Origin: Rhodoferax sp.
GTDB taxonomy: Bacteria; Pseudomonadota; Gammaproteobacteria; Burkholderiales; Burkholderiaceae_C
Direction: 5' to 3'
Assembly: GCA_031291295.1 (NCBI GenBank)
Contig: JARLJI010000102.1
Location: 88,591 to 152,590 of the forward strand
DNA: 64,000 nt
How positions within the stretch are numbered: position 1 is the stretch's first letter; the number at the start of each line of letters is the position of its first letter. The notes under the pieces are model-generated. The model saw only the letters and a program-made list of their open reading frames with translations. It did not search any database and had not been told where the DNA came from. The position numbers and the translations under genes were made by a program. Below are positions 1 through 8,600 of the stretch, one piece after another.

Positions 1-1
1 G

Positions 2-445
2 CGCAAATCTCTGCTATCCAAGGGGCAAGCGGCATTCGACGCCACGATGGCAAAGATCGGTCCCTGGTCGATCACGGCCCTGCTTGCAACGCTCGTTCTG
101 CTGTTTGCCTTCCAGGGCGAAGCCATCTTGAAGCAGCCTCTCGTTATTGCGCTTCTGGCGGTGCCCATCCTGATTCAGGTCTTCTTCAACTCCGCGCTGG
201 CCTACTGGCTGAACCGCGCCGTGGGCGAAAAGCACAACATCGCATGCCCGTCCGCCTTGATCGGAGCTTCCAACTTCTTCGAGCTGGCGGTGGCCGCCGC
301 CATCAGCCTCTTCGGATTCAACTCCGGCGCGGCCCTTGCGACAGTGGTGGGCGTGCTGATCGAAGTGCCTGTCATGCTACTGGTCGTGAGCATTGTCAAC
401 AACAGCAAGGGTTGGTATGAGCGGTCGGAGGCCAAGTCGGCATGA
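2..445 (+). CDS. arsB: ACR3-family arsenite efflux permease, C-terminal part (5' end outside window)
   Basis: This is the last ~147 codons of a membrane permease; the frame is open through the left edge, so the start lies outside the window. Three hydrophobic segments are visible. The stretch with NRAVGEKHNIACPSALIGAS and the SNFFELAVAAA motif are typical of the C-terminal half of ACR3 (arsenical resistance-3) transporters, which export arsenite across the inner membrane by proton motive force. The stop codon overlaps the arsC start (ATGA), so the two are translationally coupled as in normal ars operons. Family assignment is strong; the symbol arsB is used in the broad sense (acr3 would be equally valid). 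Confidence 0.9.
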   Translation, partial: RKSLLSKGQAAFDATMAKIGPWSITALLATLVLLFAFQGEAILKQPLVIALLAVPILIQVFFNSALAYWLNRAVGEKHNIACPSALIGASNFFELAVAAAISLFGFNSGAALATVVGVLIEVPVMLLVVSIVNNSKGWYERSEAKSA

Positions 446-717
446 GCGAAATCACCATCTATCACAACCCAAAGTGCGGCACATCGCGCAACACCTTGGC
501 GTTGATCCGCAACTCCCGCACTGAGCCGCGCGTTGTCCTCTACTTGGAAACACCGCCAAGTCGGACCGAATTGGTCGCGCTTGTCGCGGCGATGGGAATC
601 CCAGTTCGCGACGTTCTGCGCCAGAAGGGAACTCCCTATGACGAGCTGGAAAAGGAAGCCTTCACCAAGGAAGATGGCGAAAAGGTGATCGACGAAAACG
701 GCAAGCAAGTCGCCTGA
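442..717 (+). CDS. arsC: Arsenate reductase (glutaredoxin-type ArsC) with internal deletion
   Basis: The N-terminus (ITIYHNPKCGTSRNTL) is the classic ArsC active-site loop with Cys12, and Arg60 is present. ArsC reduces arsenate to arsenite, using glutathione/glutaredoxin, to feed the efflux pump. The family is ~140 residues; this one has 91. The first ~69 residues align with the normal N-terminus, and the last ~20 (AFTKEDGEKVIDENGKQ) match the normal extreme C-terminus, so about 50 residues in the middle are missing in frame. The missing block normally carries the second and third conserved arginines (Arg94 and Arg107 in the R773 enzyme). The protein may therefore be inactive. The start overlaps the upstream stop by ATGA. 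Confidence 0.85.
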   Translation: MSEITIYHNPKCGTSRNTLALIRNSRTEPRVVLYLETPPSRTELVALVAAMGIPVRDVLRQKGTPYDELEKEAFTKEDGEKVIDENGKQVA

Positions 718-787
718 CCGAGTCGAAAAACTGTTGGTCATGCTCAATGGGTTGCAGCAAGCGGCGTTGAATTTCGATATTGACAAA

Positions 788-1407
788 TCAATGAGGCTTG
801 AAGCAATGGCAATAGACGAAATTCTGAACTGATCCCCAGGGTGTCTTGTGTTCCTCGCTGGTGTGCTCGAGCAACTGAAATTGAGGACCGAACTCCCCAT
901 GAAGTTGCTCGGGGGCGTAACGGGCGACAGGCAATCCACTGCACTGCTCGGGGCCGTCTGGCGCGAAAGTCGCCACGATGACATGGCCGCCTGGTTTGAC
1001 TGACTTCATGACCTGACTCACGTAAGCCAATCGGTCCGCAGGGTCGGTCAAAAAGTGGAATACGGCGCGATCGTGCCAAATGTCAAAGGCCTGCACAGGC
1101 AAATCAATGTCTCGAATGTCGCCTGCTATCCACTCCACAGAATCGCCAAGTGGACCCAGCCGCGCGCGGGCGACATCAAGAGCGCTCTTAGACAAATCCA
1201 GCACGCAGACATGCTCGAACCCACCGACCAACAAATCCTCGACCAAAGTCGAGGCACCGCCCCCACGTCGATGATGCGAGCGTCCTTCGATGAGCCGATC
1301 GAACGGATGATTTCCAGCGAGCGGGTCGCGTGCTCCTGAAACCAGCTCACCTTGTCGGCCCCCTTGGTCTGATAGACCTTTTCCCAGTGCGCCTGCTGAT
1401 TTTTCAT
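788..1407 (-). pseudogene. Class I SAM-dependent methyltransferase, frameshifted
   Basis: Two overlapping minus-strand frames make one protein. The N-terminal part (MKNQQAHWEKVYQTKG to RIIDVG) and the C-terminal part (VEDLLVGGFEHVCVLDLS onward, with WIAGDIRDIDL and KPGGHVIVATF) join if one G is added to a G run (C run on the + strand at 1260-1264). The repaired junction reads DVGGGASTLVEDLL, the glycine-rich SAM-binding motif I. So either the gene is a recent pseudogene or the read has a homopolymer error. Intact it would be ~206 residues, a small methyltransferase of a type often seen beside metal-resistance genes. The substrate is unknown. It is convergent with arsC. Confidence 0.8.
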
Positions 1408-1442
1408 CGCATACCTCCTTTATTCTCGATCTACTATTGGGC

Positions 1443-2015
1443 TCACGGTTTCATCATTTCGCCATGGTGGGCGTGTCCTTCCATGGCATCCTTGCCGTGG
1501 TCTGAAAGCTGGGCATCAAACCACTTGTGCAGGGCTGCCACGAGGGTGGCATCTGCAGTCTTGTAAGTCAACTGGCCGCCGCCCTTGACGTCCTTGTAGT
1601 CGATCGCAATTTGGCCTAGCTTCGCCTCCCTGAGCTCAGCAAGGCCGGGCATGTCCTGACCGTGAATGTGCGACGGACCTGAAAAATCTCCCTTCGAAAA
1701 TTGCTCGCGAATCTCTCGCAGGTGGCCGCGAGCCAAGTTGACTTGCGCCGCATCGGTGGTTTTCTTGGCTACCACTTGCTGCGTGCCACCCTCCGCCGTC
1801 TTGGTAAAGATGTGCGTCGTCGCCGCGAGGTTAAAAGGCATGACATCCTTGCCACGCTCGGCGACGACCGCTTGGCGCTGGGCCTGCTCCATCATTTTCA
1901 TATGGGCGGCATGGTCCATGTTGGTGTGATCCATAGCCGAAGGGTCCATGGTTTGGGCTTGTGCTGCCGACGCGATAGCGGCGATGGCGCACGTGGCGAT
2001 GATGATTTTGATCAC
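1443..2015 (-). CDS. Small exported His/Met-rich protein, unknown function
   Basis: I place the start at the GTG at 2013-2015, preceded by a good ribosome site (GGAGAAAG). It opens a clean signal peptide (IKIIIATCAIAAIASAAQAQ). The open frame continues upstream, but that part runs through the divergent promoter. The mature protein of ~170 residues has Met/His clusters at both ends (MDPSAMDHTNMDHAAHMKMM near the start, HGKDAMEGHAHHGEMM at the end), the pattern of periplasmic copper, silver or other soft-metal binding proteins. Relatives in databases are often mislabelled as aspartate carbamoyltransferase; nothing here supports that. It is divergent from a Crp/Fnr regulator that may control it. 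Function is inferred from composition only. Confidence 0.7.
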   Translation of the reverse strand: MIKIIIATCAIAAIASAAQAQTMDPSAMDHTNMDHAAHMKMMEQAQRQAVVAERGKDVMPFNLAATTHIFTKTAEGGTQQVVAKKTTDAAQVNLARGHLREIREQFSKGDFSGPSHIHGQDMPGLAELREAKLGQIAIDYKDVKGGGQLTYKTADATLVAALHKWFDAQLSDHGKDAMEGHAHHGEMMKP

Positions 2016-2072
2016 GGTCTTTCTCCGAAATTGACGTTGCCACCATCCTATGGTTCCATGTTTTTTATGGAT

Positions 2073-2086
2073 ATGATCCAAATCAC
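2073..2086 (+). promoter_or_regulatory. FNR/Crp-like binding site
   Basis: The sequence ATGATCCAAATCAC contains TGAT-N4-ATCA, the core of the FNR/DNR consensus TTGAT-N4-ATCAA. It lies directly against the ATG of the divergent Crp/Fnr-type regulator (2087) and between that gene and the His/Met-rich protein gene. Binding there would block the regulator's own start, suggesting autoregulation. The site match is seen; the function is inferred. Confidence 0.45.
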
Positions 2087-2719
2087 ATGAAGCACAACAT
2101 CGACGAACTGGGCTGGCCCTCACTCATTGATGTGCAACCAGCAGCAGGTTTGATCCCCATCAGCCTGCGTAAACAAGCAGAACGCCTAGACGCGCTGGCC
2201 CACGAGACTTTGTTTCGCACTGGCGATCCCGTCCGTTATGTCTATTTGGTGATCTCAGGCGAAGCACGATTGGTCCGACTGGCTCGTAACGGCAGTGAGG
2301 CGATCTTGCAGCGCTCGCGCGGTGGCTTCATCGCCGAGGCAAGCCTCGACTCCCGCTCCTACCACTGCGACGCGATCACGACCGAGCCCACGACTATCCT
2401 GCTGGTTCCCGCCGCCACGTTTCGCGCAGCTTTGGAAGAAGACCCCATGTTCCGCAGAGCTTGGCAATCTCAGTTGGCCAAGGAGGTCCGAAAACTTCGA
2501 GCGCAGTGCGAACGCCTGAGCCTCAACAAAGCGGCTGACAGAATCAATCATTACATCGAATCGGAAGGGGTCAATGGCGTTTTGACGTTGTACCAATCCC
2601 GCATGTCATGGGCGGCAGAGCTTGGGCTGACTCATGAATCGCTTTATCGCACTCTGCGTCGGATGCAAGACGACGGCGTCCTTGATGTTGACGGAGCCCG
2701 ACTTGTAACAAAGTCATGA
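2087..2719 (+). CDS. Crp/Fnr-family transcriptional regulator
   Basis: 210 residues: an N-terminal cyclic-nucleotide-binding-like beta barrel (~25-125, LFRTGDPVRYVYLVISGEAR), a dimerisation helix (~125-155) and a C-terminal winged helix-turn-helix (~165-205, WAAELGLTHESLYRTLRRMQ). There is no N-terminal cysteine cluster of the FNR iron-sulphur type, so the signal is not oxygen via a 4Fe-4S cluster; it may be another small molecule or redox cue. It is transcribed divergently from the His/Met-rich exported protein gene and probably controls it. An FNR-like half-site pair abuts the start codon. The start is supported by close similarity in spacing to family members (MKHNIDELGWPSL), although the ribosome site is weak. 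Confidence 0.85.
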   Translation: MKHNIDELGWPSLIDVQPAAGLIPISLRKQAERLDALAHETLFRTGDPVRYVYLVISGEARLVRLARNGSEAILQRSRGGFIAEASLDSRSYHCDAITTEPTTILLVPAATFRAALEEDPMFRRAWQSQLAKEVRKLRAQCERLSLNKAADRINHYIESEGVNGVLTLYQSRMSWAAELGLTHESLYRTLRRMQDDGVLDVDGARLVTKS

Positions 2720-2999
2720 GGCCCGGATACGCATTCAACATTGAGGGGGACAAAACATTTACCGATGCCAGAAACCTTCCATCAGCCCCCCCTATGGTCC
2801 CCATTTTTGACGCCATTTTTTGGCCTTATCTAAATAAGAATGTCATATTCCCGAGTGGAGTGACTATGCGAAAATAGTGTAACTCATTGTTTTATAAAGG
2901 GCTTTTGTTTTCAAGGCAAGCCAATACGTCATATGGCGATTATTTTTGAAATTAATATTTATACCGAGTGCATAACTTTAACCAAGGCGTAGCAACCCA
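2720..2999. other. AT-rich non-coding junction upstream of mutS
   Basis: About 280 bases with no convincing gene. It is markedly AT-rich compared with the sequence from ~3060 onward. It contains an ATCGCCATATGAC-type palindrome near 2930 but no recognisable insertion-sequence end. The AT-rich character continues through roughly the first 17 codons of the mutS frame. It probably carries the mutS promoter and the right boundary of the acquired arsenic-resistance segment. Confidence 0.5.
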
Positions 3000-5648
3000 T
3001 TGAATTTAAACGAATTTCTAAAATTGAACACATCTAAAAAGGAGCCAATCGCCCACACGCCGATGATGCAGCAGTACCTCGGCATCAAGGCGGACTTCCC
3101 CGACACCCTGGTTTTCTACCGCATGGGGGATTTCTACGAGGTTTTTTTCGGCGATGCCGAAAAGGCCGCCCGGCTGCTCGACATCACGCTGACCCGGCGC
3201 GGCCAGTCGGCCGGCGAGCCGGTGGTGATGGCGGGCGTGCCATTCCACGCCATGGAGAGCTACCTCGCGCGGCTCATCCAGCGCGGCGAATCGGTGGCGA
3301 TTTGCGAGCAGGTCGGCGAGGTCACGGGCAAGGGCCCGGTCGAGCGCAAGGTGGTGCGCGTGGTGACCCCCGGCACGCTGACCGACAGCGAACTGCTGAA
3401 CGACAAGACCGAATCCATCCTGCTGGCGCTGCACCAGGGCGCGCGCAACACCTGCGGCCTGGCTTGGCTCAGCGTGACGCAGGGCGAACTGCACCTGGCG
3501 CAATGCGCCCCCGACGAGGTCGATGCCTGGGTCGCGCGCATCGCCCCCAGCGAGCTGCTGTTCAGCGCCGACGTGACGGCCGGCTTCGAGCAAAAACTCA
3601 AGGCGCTGCGCCAGGCATCCAGCAATGGCTCCGCCCTGTCGCTGACGCGGCGCCCCGAGTGGCAGTTCGACGCGGCGCTGGGCCAGCGCAAGCTGCAGGA
3701 GCAGCTCCAGGTCGCCAGCCTGGCCGCCTGGGATGCAGACGCCTTGCCGCAGGCCCATGCGGCCGCCGGCGCGCTCCTGGGCTACTGCGAGCACACGCAA
3801 GGCCGCGCGCTGTCCCATGTGCAAAGCCTCAAGGTCGAGCGCGACGACGACACCGTAGACCTGCCGCTCTCGACCCGGCGCAACCTGGAACTCACGCAGA
3901 CCCTGCGCGGCGAGACGTCCCCCACGCTGTTCTCGCTGCTCGACAGCTGCATGACCGGCATGGGCAGCCGCTTGCTGAAAAACTGGCTGCTGGAGCCGCG
4001 GCGCGACCGCGGCGAGGCGCGAGCGCGTCTCGCCGCCATCACGGCCCTGCTCGGCAGCGACGGCAGCGGCCCCTGGCGGCGGCTGCGCGAGCAGCTCAAG
4101 GGCACCAGCGATGTCGAACGCATCACGGCCCGCATCGCGCTGCGCCAGGTGCGTCCGCGTGAACTCGTGGCGCTGCAGCTCGCGCTACAAAAATCAGAGC
4201 TGCTGGCGCCCGCCTGCTCTGGGCTGGTGCCACTTTTGACTCAAATTTATGAGCAGTTGCAGCCGCCCGAGGGTTGCGCCGCACTGCTCGCCCGCGCCAT
4301 TGCCGAGGAGCCGGCCGCGCTGGTGCGCGACGGCGGCGTGATCGCCACGGGCTTCGATGCCGAACTCGATGAGCTGCGCGCCATCCAGGACAACTGCGAC
4401 GCGTTTTTGCTCGACCTGGAGTCGCGCGAGAAGGCCCGCACCGGCATCGCGAACCTGCGCGTGCAGTTCAACAAGGTGCACGGCTTCTACATCGAGGTCA
4501 CGCAGGGCCAGGCGGCCAAGGTGCCCGATGACTACCGCCGGCGCCAGACGCTGAAGAACGCCGAGCGCTTCATCACGCCCGAACTCAAGGCCTTCGAAGA
4601 CAAGGCACTCTCCGCGCAGGACCGCGCGCTGGCGCGCGAGAAATGGCTCTACGAGCAGGTGCTGGACCAGTTGCAGCCGCACATCACGCGGCTCAGTCAA
4701 CTGGCGCGCGCGCTGGCCGCGCTGGACGCGCTGTGCGCGCTGGCCGAGCGCTCGCTCACGCTGGGCTGGTGCGCGCCAGTGTTTGCCCGCGAGCCCTGCA
4801 TCGAGATCCAGAGCGGGCGCCATCCCGTGGTGGAGGCGCGCCTGGCCGAGACCAGCGGCGGCAGCTTCATCGCCAACGACACGCACCTGGGGCTCAAGGC
4901 ACGCATGCAGGTCATCACCGGCCCCAACATGGGCGGCAAGTCCACCTACATGCGCCAGGTCGCGATCATCGTGCTGCTCGCCGCCATGGGCAGCTACGTG
5001 CCGGCGCAGGCCTGCCGGCTCGGTCCCATCGACGCCATCCACACCCGCATCGGCGCGGCCGACGACCTGGCCAATGCGCAATCGACCTTCATGCTGGAGA
5101 TGCTGGAGGCCGCGCACATCCTCCATGCGGCCACACCGCATTCGCTGGTGCTGATGGACGAGATCGGCCGCGGCACCTCGACCTTCGACGGGCTCGCGCT
5201 GGCCAGCGGCATCGCCGCGCATCTGCACGACAAGACGCAGGCCTTCACGCTGTTTGCCACTCATTACTTCGAGCTCACCGAATTCCCGGCCAAGCACCAT
5301 GCGGCCGTCAACGTGCATGTGAGCGCCGCCGAATCCGGCGCCGACATCGTGTTCCTGCACGAGATCCAGGCCGGCCCGGCCAGCAAGAGCTACGGCATCC
5401 AGGTCGCCAAGCTGGCGGGCATGCCCGCTGCCGTGCTGAACCACGCGCGCGCCGCGCTGGCCGCGCTGACGACGCAGCAAACCGAGAGTCGCGCCCAGGT
5501 GGATTTGTTCGCGGCGCCGATTGCTACTGAAACAGTAGCGCTCAGCCCTTTGGAGACGGCCGTTACAGCACTGAATCCCGATGCATTGAGCCCGCGCGAG
5601 GCGCTCGACGCGCTGTACCAACTCAAGAAAATCAATGCCGCCCAATAA
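3000..5648 (+). CDS. mutS: DNA mismatch repair protein MutS
   Basis: 882 residues (family ~850-880). It recognises mismatches and recruits MutL. Domains in order: N-terminal mismatch-binding domain with the F-x-E motif in [11 protein letters not shown] (Phe45, Glu47), connector, lever/clamp, then the ATPase with Walker [10 protein letters not shown] (~641-649), Walker B/signature [12 protein letters not shown] (~720-731) and the ATHYFEL motif. The start is uncertain: the frame begins with TTG at 3000, and the first ~17 residues ([17 protein letters not shown]) are AT-rich and not family-like, while [11 protein letters not shown] onward is normal. TTG at 3024 is an alternative. Residues ~395-417 coincide with a short repeat. 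Adjacent to a restriction-modification gene 21 bases downstream. Confidence 0.97.
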   Translation: MNLNEFLKLNTSKKEPIAHTPMMQQYLGIKADFPDTLVFYRMGDFYEVFFGDAEKAARLLDITLTRRGQSAGEPVVMAGVPFHAMESYLARLIQRGESVAICEQVGEVTGKGPVERKVVRVVTPGTLTDSELLNDKTESILLALHQGARNTCGLAWLSVTQGELHLAQCAPDEVDAWVARIAPSELLFSADVTAGFEQKLKALRQASSNGSALSLTRRPEWQFDAALGQRKLQEQLQVASLAAWDADALPQAHAAAGALLGYCEHTQGRALSHVQSLKVERDDDTVDLPLSTRRNLELTQTLRGETSPTLFSLLDSCMTGMGSRLLKNWLLEPRRDRGEARARLAAITALLGSDGSGPWRRLREQLKGTSDVERITARIALRQVRPRELVALQLALQKSELLAPACSGLVPLLTQIYEQLQPPEGCAALLARAIAEEPAALVRDGGVIATGFDAELDELRAIQDNCDAFLLDLESREKARTGIANLRVQFNKVHGFYIEVTQGQAAKVPDDYRRRQTLKNAERFITPELKAFEDKALSAQDRALAREKWLYEQVLDQLQPHITRLSQLARALAALDALCALAERSLTLGWCAPVFAREPCIEIQSGRHPVVEARLAETSGGSFIANDTHLGLKARMQVITGPNMGGKSTYMRQVAIIVLLAAMGSYVPAQACRLGPIDAIHTRIGAADDLANAQSTFMLEMLEAAHILHAATPHSLVLMDEIGRGTSTFDGLALASGIAAHLHDKTQAFTLFATHYFELTEFPAKHHAAVNVHVSAAESGADIVFLHEIQAGPASKSYGIQVAKLAGMPAAVLNHARAALAALTTQQTESRAQVDLFAAPIATETVALSPLETAVTALNPDALSPREALDALYQLKKINAAQ
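4184..4249 (+). repeat. Dispersed ~65-bp repeat (family A), in frame within mutS
   Basis: The segment beginning GCTACAAAAATCAGAGCTGC and ending TTTTGACTCAAATTT has the layout shared by other copies here (40775-40840, 41799-41856, 54044-54099, and reverse-oriented at 18829-18893 and 30466-30530): a GCTAC/ATAGCT start, a GCGCA-like middle, a GGGCT block and a T-rich end. It lies in the MutS lever region and encodes [20 protein letters not shown] in frame. Similarity is by eye; copies are diverged. Confidence 0.6.
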
Positions 5649-5669
5649 CGCCCAGCCCGCCGCACCCGC

Positions 5670-8600
5670 ATGACCCCGCAAGACTTCATCGCCAAATGGG
5701 GCGCGCCGGGCGGCGTGCCGGGCCCCGCCTACGCACTCAACGAAGAGCAAGGCGCGCAAAGCCATTTCCTGGACCTGTGCGAGCTGCTGGGCGTGCCCAA
5801 GCCCGGCAGCGTGGAGGGCTACCGCTTCGAGGAAAAGAGCAACGTCGTGGGTGGCCGCACCGGCTACGCCGACGTGTTCATGCGCGGCGTGTTCGCGTGG
5901 GAGAACAAGGCGCCCGGCAAGAACCTGGACGCCGCGCTCAAGCAGTTGCTGAGCTACAGCCTGGCGCTGTCGAATCCGCCGATTCTGGTGGTGTCGGACC
6001 GGCTCAGCATCCGCATCCACACGCAGTTCACCGGCCACCCGAGCCGCACGCACGAAGTGCGCATCGCGGAGATGGACCAGCCCGACAAGCTGGCCCTGCT
6101 GCGCCGCATCTGGCTTGATCCCGAGAGCTTCAAGCCGCGTGAGACGAACCGTGACATCACCGAGGCCGCCGCGCGCAGCTTTTCCACGCTGGCCGAGGGC
6201 CTGCGCCGGCGCGTCGAACCCGCCGAAGGGCCTGACACCCCGCAGCAGCGCGCCAACCAGGTCGCCCACTTCCTGACGCAATGCCTGTTCTGCTTCTTTG
6301 CCGAAGACGTGGGCCTGCTGCCCGGGCGCATGTTCGAGCGGCTCGTCAACAACCGGCACATCACCAGCGACAAGCTCACCCAGGGTTTGAACGACCTGTT
6401 CACCGCGATGCAAAGCGGCGGCATGTTCGGCGCGGACGACATCCCCTGGTTCAACGGCGGCCCGTTCAAGACGATTGACGTGCCGCGGCTGCAAATCCTC
6501 GACGTGACCGAGCTGCGCAACGCGGCGGCGCTGAACTGGAGCGCGATCGATGTGTCGATTTTCGGCACGCTGTTCGAACGCGGCCTGGACCCGGCCAAGC
6601 GCAGCCAGCTCGGCGCGCACTACACCGACCCGGCCACCATCCTGCGCATCGTCGAGCCCGTGGTGCAGCGCCCGCTGCTACAGCTTTGGGAGCAGACTGC
6701 GCAGGCCCTGCAAGGGCTACTGGCCAAAAGCACCAAAAAAGGTGACAAGAACTACCGCGCCGCGCAGGCCAAATTCGTCGAGTGGCTGGACAAGCTGACC
6801 AACTACCGCGTGCTCGACCCGGCCTGTGGCAGCGGCAACTTTTTGTTCCTTGGCCTCAAATGCCTCAAGGACATCGAGCACCGCAGCCACCTTGAGGCCG
6901 CCGCGCTCGGCCTGGACCGCGAGGCCGATCTGGTGACCGGCCCGCACAACGTGCTGGGCATCGAGCTGAACGAATACGCCGCCGAACTGGCGCGCGTGAC
7001 GGTCTGGATCGGCGAGCTGCAATGGCGCATGGCGCACGGCTACGAGTTCAAGACCAACCCGGTGCTGGAGCCGCTGGACCACATCGAGTGCCGGGATGCG
7101 CTGCTTTGCTATTCCGCACATTCCGTTGGTGGCTCAGAGGCGCAGGCGGGGCAGACGCCGGGGGCTCATACGCTTCGCTTTTTAAAATCGCCCCCGACAT
7201 CCGCCCCACCTGCACCTCCGAGCGGTGGCGCTGCGGTGGAGACTGGCGGCGGCACCACGACCGAGGAAGAAACGGGGTCGGATCGCGATTTCGCGCAGCG
7301 AAACTCGGGCTCTGACTCCGTTTCCTCCGGCGTATCCGAAGCCAACTGGCCCAGGGCGGATGTAGTGATCGGGAATCCGCCGTTTTTGGGTGACAAGAAA
7401 ATGCGCGGCGAACTGGGCGACACTTACACCCAGACCCTTCGCAAAACCTATGAAGGCCGTGTGCCCGGCGGTGCCGATCTGGTTTGCTACTGGTTCGAGA
7501 AGGCACGCCAGGCGATCGAGAGCAACGGCCTGAGCGCCGCTGGCCTGGTCGCCACCAACTCCATTCGCGGCGGCAAGAACCGCGCCGTGCTCGACGCGAT
7601 TTGCAAGACGACGCGCATCTTCGAGGCGTGGAGCGATGAGGGCTGGGTCAACGAGGGCGCGGCGGTGCGCGTGTCGCTGGTTGCGTTTGGACATGTGTCG
7701 CAAGGGGCGAAGCTTGATGGAAACCAAGCTGCTGCGATCCATGCTGACCTGACGGCTGGCGCTGACGAAGGCGCTTCGCTTGACCTTTCGCAGGCGACTT
7801 CTATAAACAATTCTGGAAGCAGCTTTATCGGAACTCAAAAAGGCGGCCCATTCGACGTTCCTGGAAGCATTGCCCGCGACTGGCTCCAACAACCGAATCC
7901 GCATGGGCGCTCGAATGCGGAAGTGCTTGCTCCGTGGATCAACGGACTAGACATAACTCGCCGCCCCAAAGGGTTTTGGATAGTTGATTTCAACACCAGG
8001 AACGCAGACGAATCTGCGTTATTCGAATCCCCATGGGGCTATTGCGACAGAAAAGTGCGTGAGACTCGGGTCGCTAATCGAGAGGAACGTACAGGCGAAC
8101 GTTGGTGGCTACTCCAACGGGCCCGGCCCGAGATGAAGGCCTCTATTCGTCCGTTGTCGCGATACGTCGCAACAGCCAGAAATGGCAAGCACCGTTTGTT
8201 CATGTGGCAACCAGCGTCAGTAGTCCCTGATTCTCAGGTGGTCGCTATCACCCGCGCCGACGACGCCACCTTCGGCATCCTGCACAGCCGCTTCCACGAA
8301 CTCTGGTCGCTGCGCATGTGCACCTGGCTTGGCGTCGGCAACGACCCGCGCTACACCCCCACCACCTGCTTCGAAACCTTCCCCTTCCCCGCCGGCCTCA
8401 CCCCCTTGGATACGGCGCACCAGCGCATCGAATCCATCGACGGCGGCGCGCTGATCCCCGCTGACCTCCCGATAAAGCACACCGAGGCGAGGATTGGGCG
8501 GATGTCGGGGGCGATTTTAAAAAGCGAAGCGTATGAGCCCCCGGCGTCCGCCCCATCCTCGCCGGACCATCGCCCACAAACCGCCGGGCACACTTCCCCG

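Noticed and set aside
4194..6620. An 808-codon open frame antisense to mutS and the restriction gene
   Set aside because: It has the Ala/Gly/Arg/His-rich make-up of antisense frames in GC-rich DNA, with no domain, and lies opposite two well-recognised genes.
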